Shown here: piece after piece, positions 6,682-6,840 of the stretch
Position numbering within the stretch: position 1 is the stretch's first letter
Layout: each line of letters opens with the position of its first letter
DNA from: an uncultured Collinsella sp.
Lineage (GTDB): Bacteria > Actinomycetota > Coriobacteriia > Coriobacteriales > Coriobacteriaceae
Length of the DNA: 6,840 bases
NCBI GenBank assembly: GCA_900549555.1
Contig: UROO01000098.1
Coordinates: forward strand, 1-6,840
Direction: 5' to 3'
Translations under genes and position numbers: made by a program
Notes under the pieces: model-generated
What the model saw: the letters and a program-made list of their open reading frames with translations, nothing else
What the model was told of the DNA's origin: nothing
Databases searched by the model: none

Positions 6682-6829
6682 ATGGGCTTCCTTGACGAGA
6701 TTAAAAATAAGATGCACCTTGGCGGCCAGCAGGGTTACGACCAGGGCTATGGCCAGGATGACGACTACGGCTACGATGACGGCTACGACGATGGCTATCA
6801 GAACAACGGCTACAGCGGCGCCTCGGGCG
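6682..6829 (+). CDS. sepF: SepF-like cell division protein, N-terminal fragment
   Basis: Only about 49 genuine codons are present; the contig ends in adapter, so residues read from 6830 on (the last four, AVSY) are not reliable. SepF is an FtsZ-binding protein that tethers the division ring to the membrane. The fragment fits its N-terminal half: a short amphipathic segment MGFLDEIKNKMHLGG suited to membrane binding, then a low-complexity, disordered-looking linker rich in Gly, Tyr and Asp with the repeat GYDDGYDDGY (about 30-39). The conserved SepF core would lie beyond the contig end and cannot be checked. The call rests largely on position, since sepF (ylmF) classically follows ylmE near ftsZ. 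AGGA (6671-6674) lies 7 nt before the ATG. Confidence 0.75.
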
Positions 6830-6840
6830 CTGTCTCTTAT
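6830..6840 (-). other. Start of Nextera mosaic-end adapter (sequencing artefact)
   Basis: CTGTCTCTTAT is identical to the first 11 bases of the reverse-complemented Tn5 mosaic end (CTGTCTCTTATACACATCT), the usual read-through adapter. With a complete adapter at the opposite end in the matching orientation, the simplest reading is that the contig runs into adapter here too. A chance 11-base match exactly at the contig end is unlikely but not impossible. Confidence 0.88.

Overview
The window reads as a short metagenomic or draft-genome contig from a high-GC Gram-positive bacterium, most likely an actinobacterium of the Coriobacteriia (Collinsella-like). That placement is an inference from the GC- and C/G-ending-codon-rich coding style, the sepF/ylm gene neighbourhood and a lipoprotein PstS; I could not run a search. 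Both contig ends are Illumina Nextera adapter. Bases 1-48 are the end of the P7 primer, an 8-base i7 index and the 34-base transposase adapter. Bases 6830-6840 match the first 11 bases of the reverse-complemented mosaic end. Genuine genomic DNA therefore runs from about 49 to 6829, and both terminal genes are cut.

Layout, all genes on the + strand: 3' end of ftsZ (49-314); a strong intrinsic terminator (339-370); a leader with an 11-bp-period direct repeat, a possible -10 and two small hairpins (about 407-501); pgeF/ylmD, a laccase-domain protein (530-1330); pstS (1327-2163), pstC (2165-3088), pstA (3092-3997) and pstB (4010-4813), packed with overlaps or gaps of 12 nt or less; a 92-nt structured spacer; phoU (4906-5763); a GC-rich hairpin that could be a terminator (5802-5833); yggS/ylmE (5884-6621); a 60-nt spacer with an imperfect hairpin; and the 5' end of a sepF-like gene (6682-6829).

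Two gene sets are interleaved. ftsZ, ylmD, ylmE and sepF form the familiar division/cell-wall neighbourhood at the end of the dcw cluster in Gram-positive bacteria, where ylmD, ylmE and sepF usually follow one another directly. Here a complete high-affinity phosphate transporter operon with its regulator (pstSCAB-phoU) sits between ylmD and ylmE. pstS starts inside the stop codon of ylmD (ATGA overlap) with no clear ribosome binding site of its own. ylmD and the Pst system are therefore probably one transcript, and pstS translation is probably coupled to ylmD.

Functionally, PstS captures phosphate outside the membrane, PstC/PstA form the channel, PstB hydrolyses ATP, and PhoU couples transporter state to phosphate signalling. 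FtsZ and SepF act at the division ring: the FtsZ C-terminal tail visible here is the kind of peptide SepF binds. YggS handles pyridoxal phosphate, and PgeF/YlmD is a cytosolic enzyme linked to peptidoglycan-precursor editing and nucleoside chemistry. No wholly new system is evident. The points of real interest are the interleaving, the repeat in front of ylmD, and a divergent PhoU with an acidic tail.
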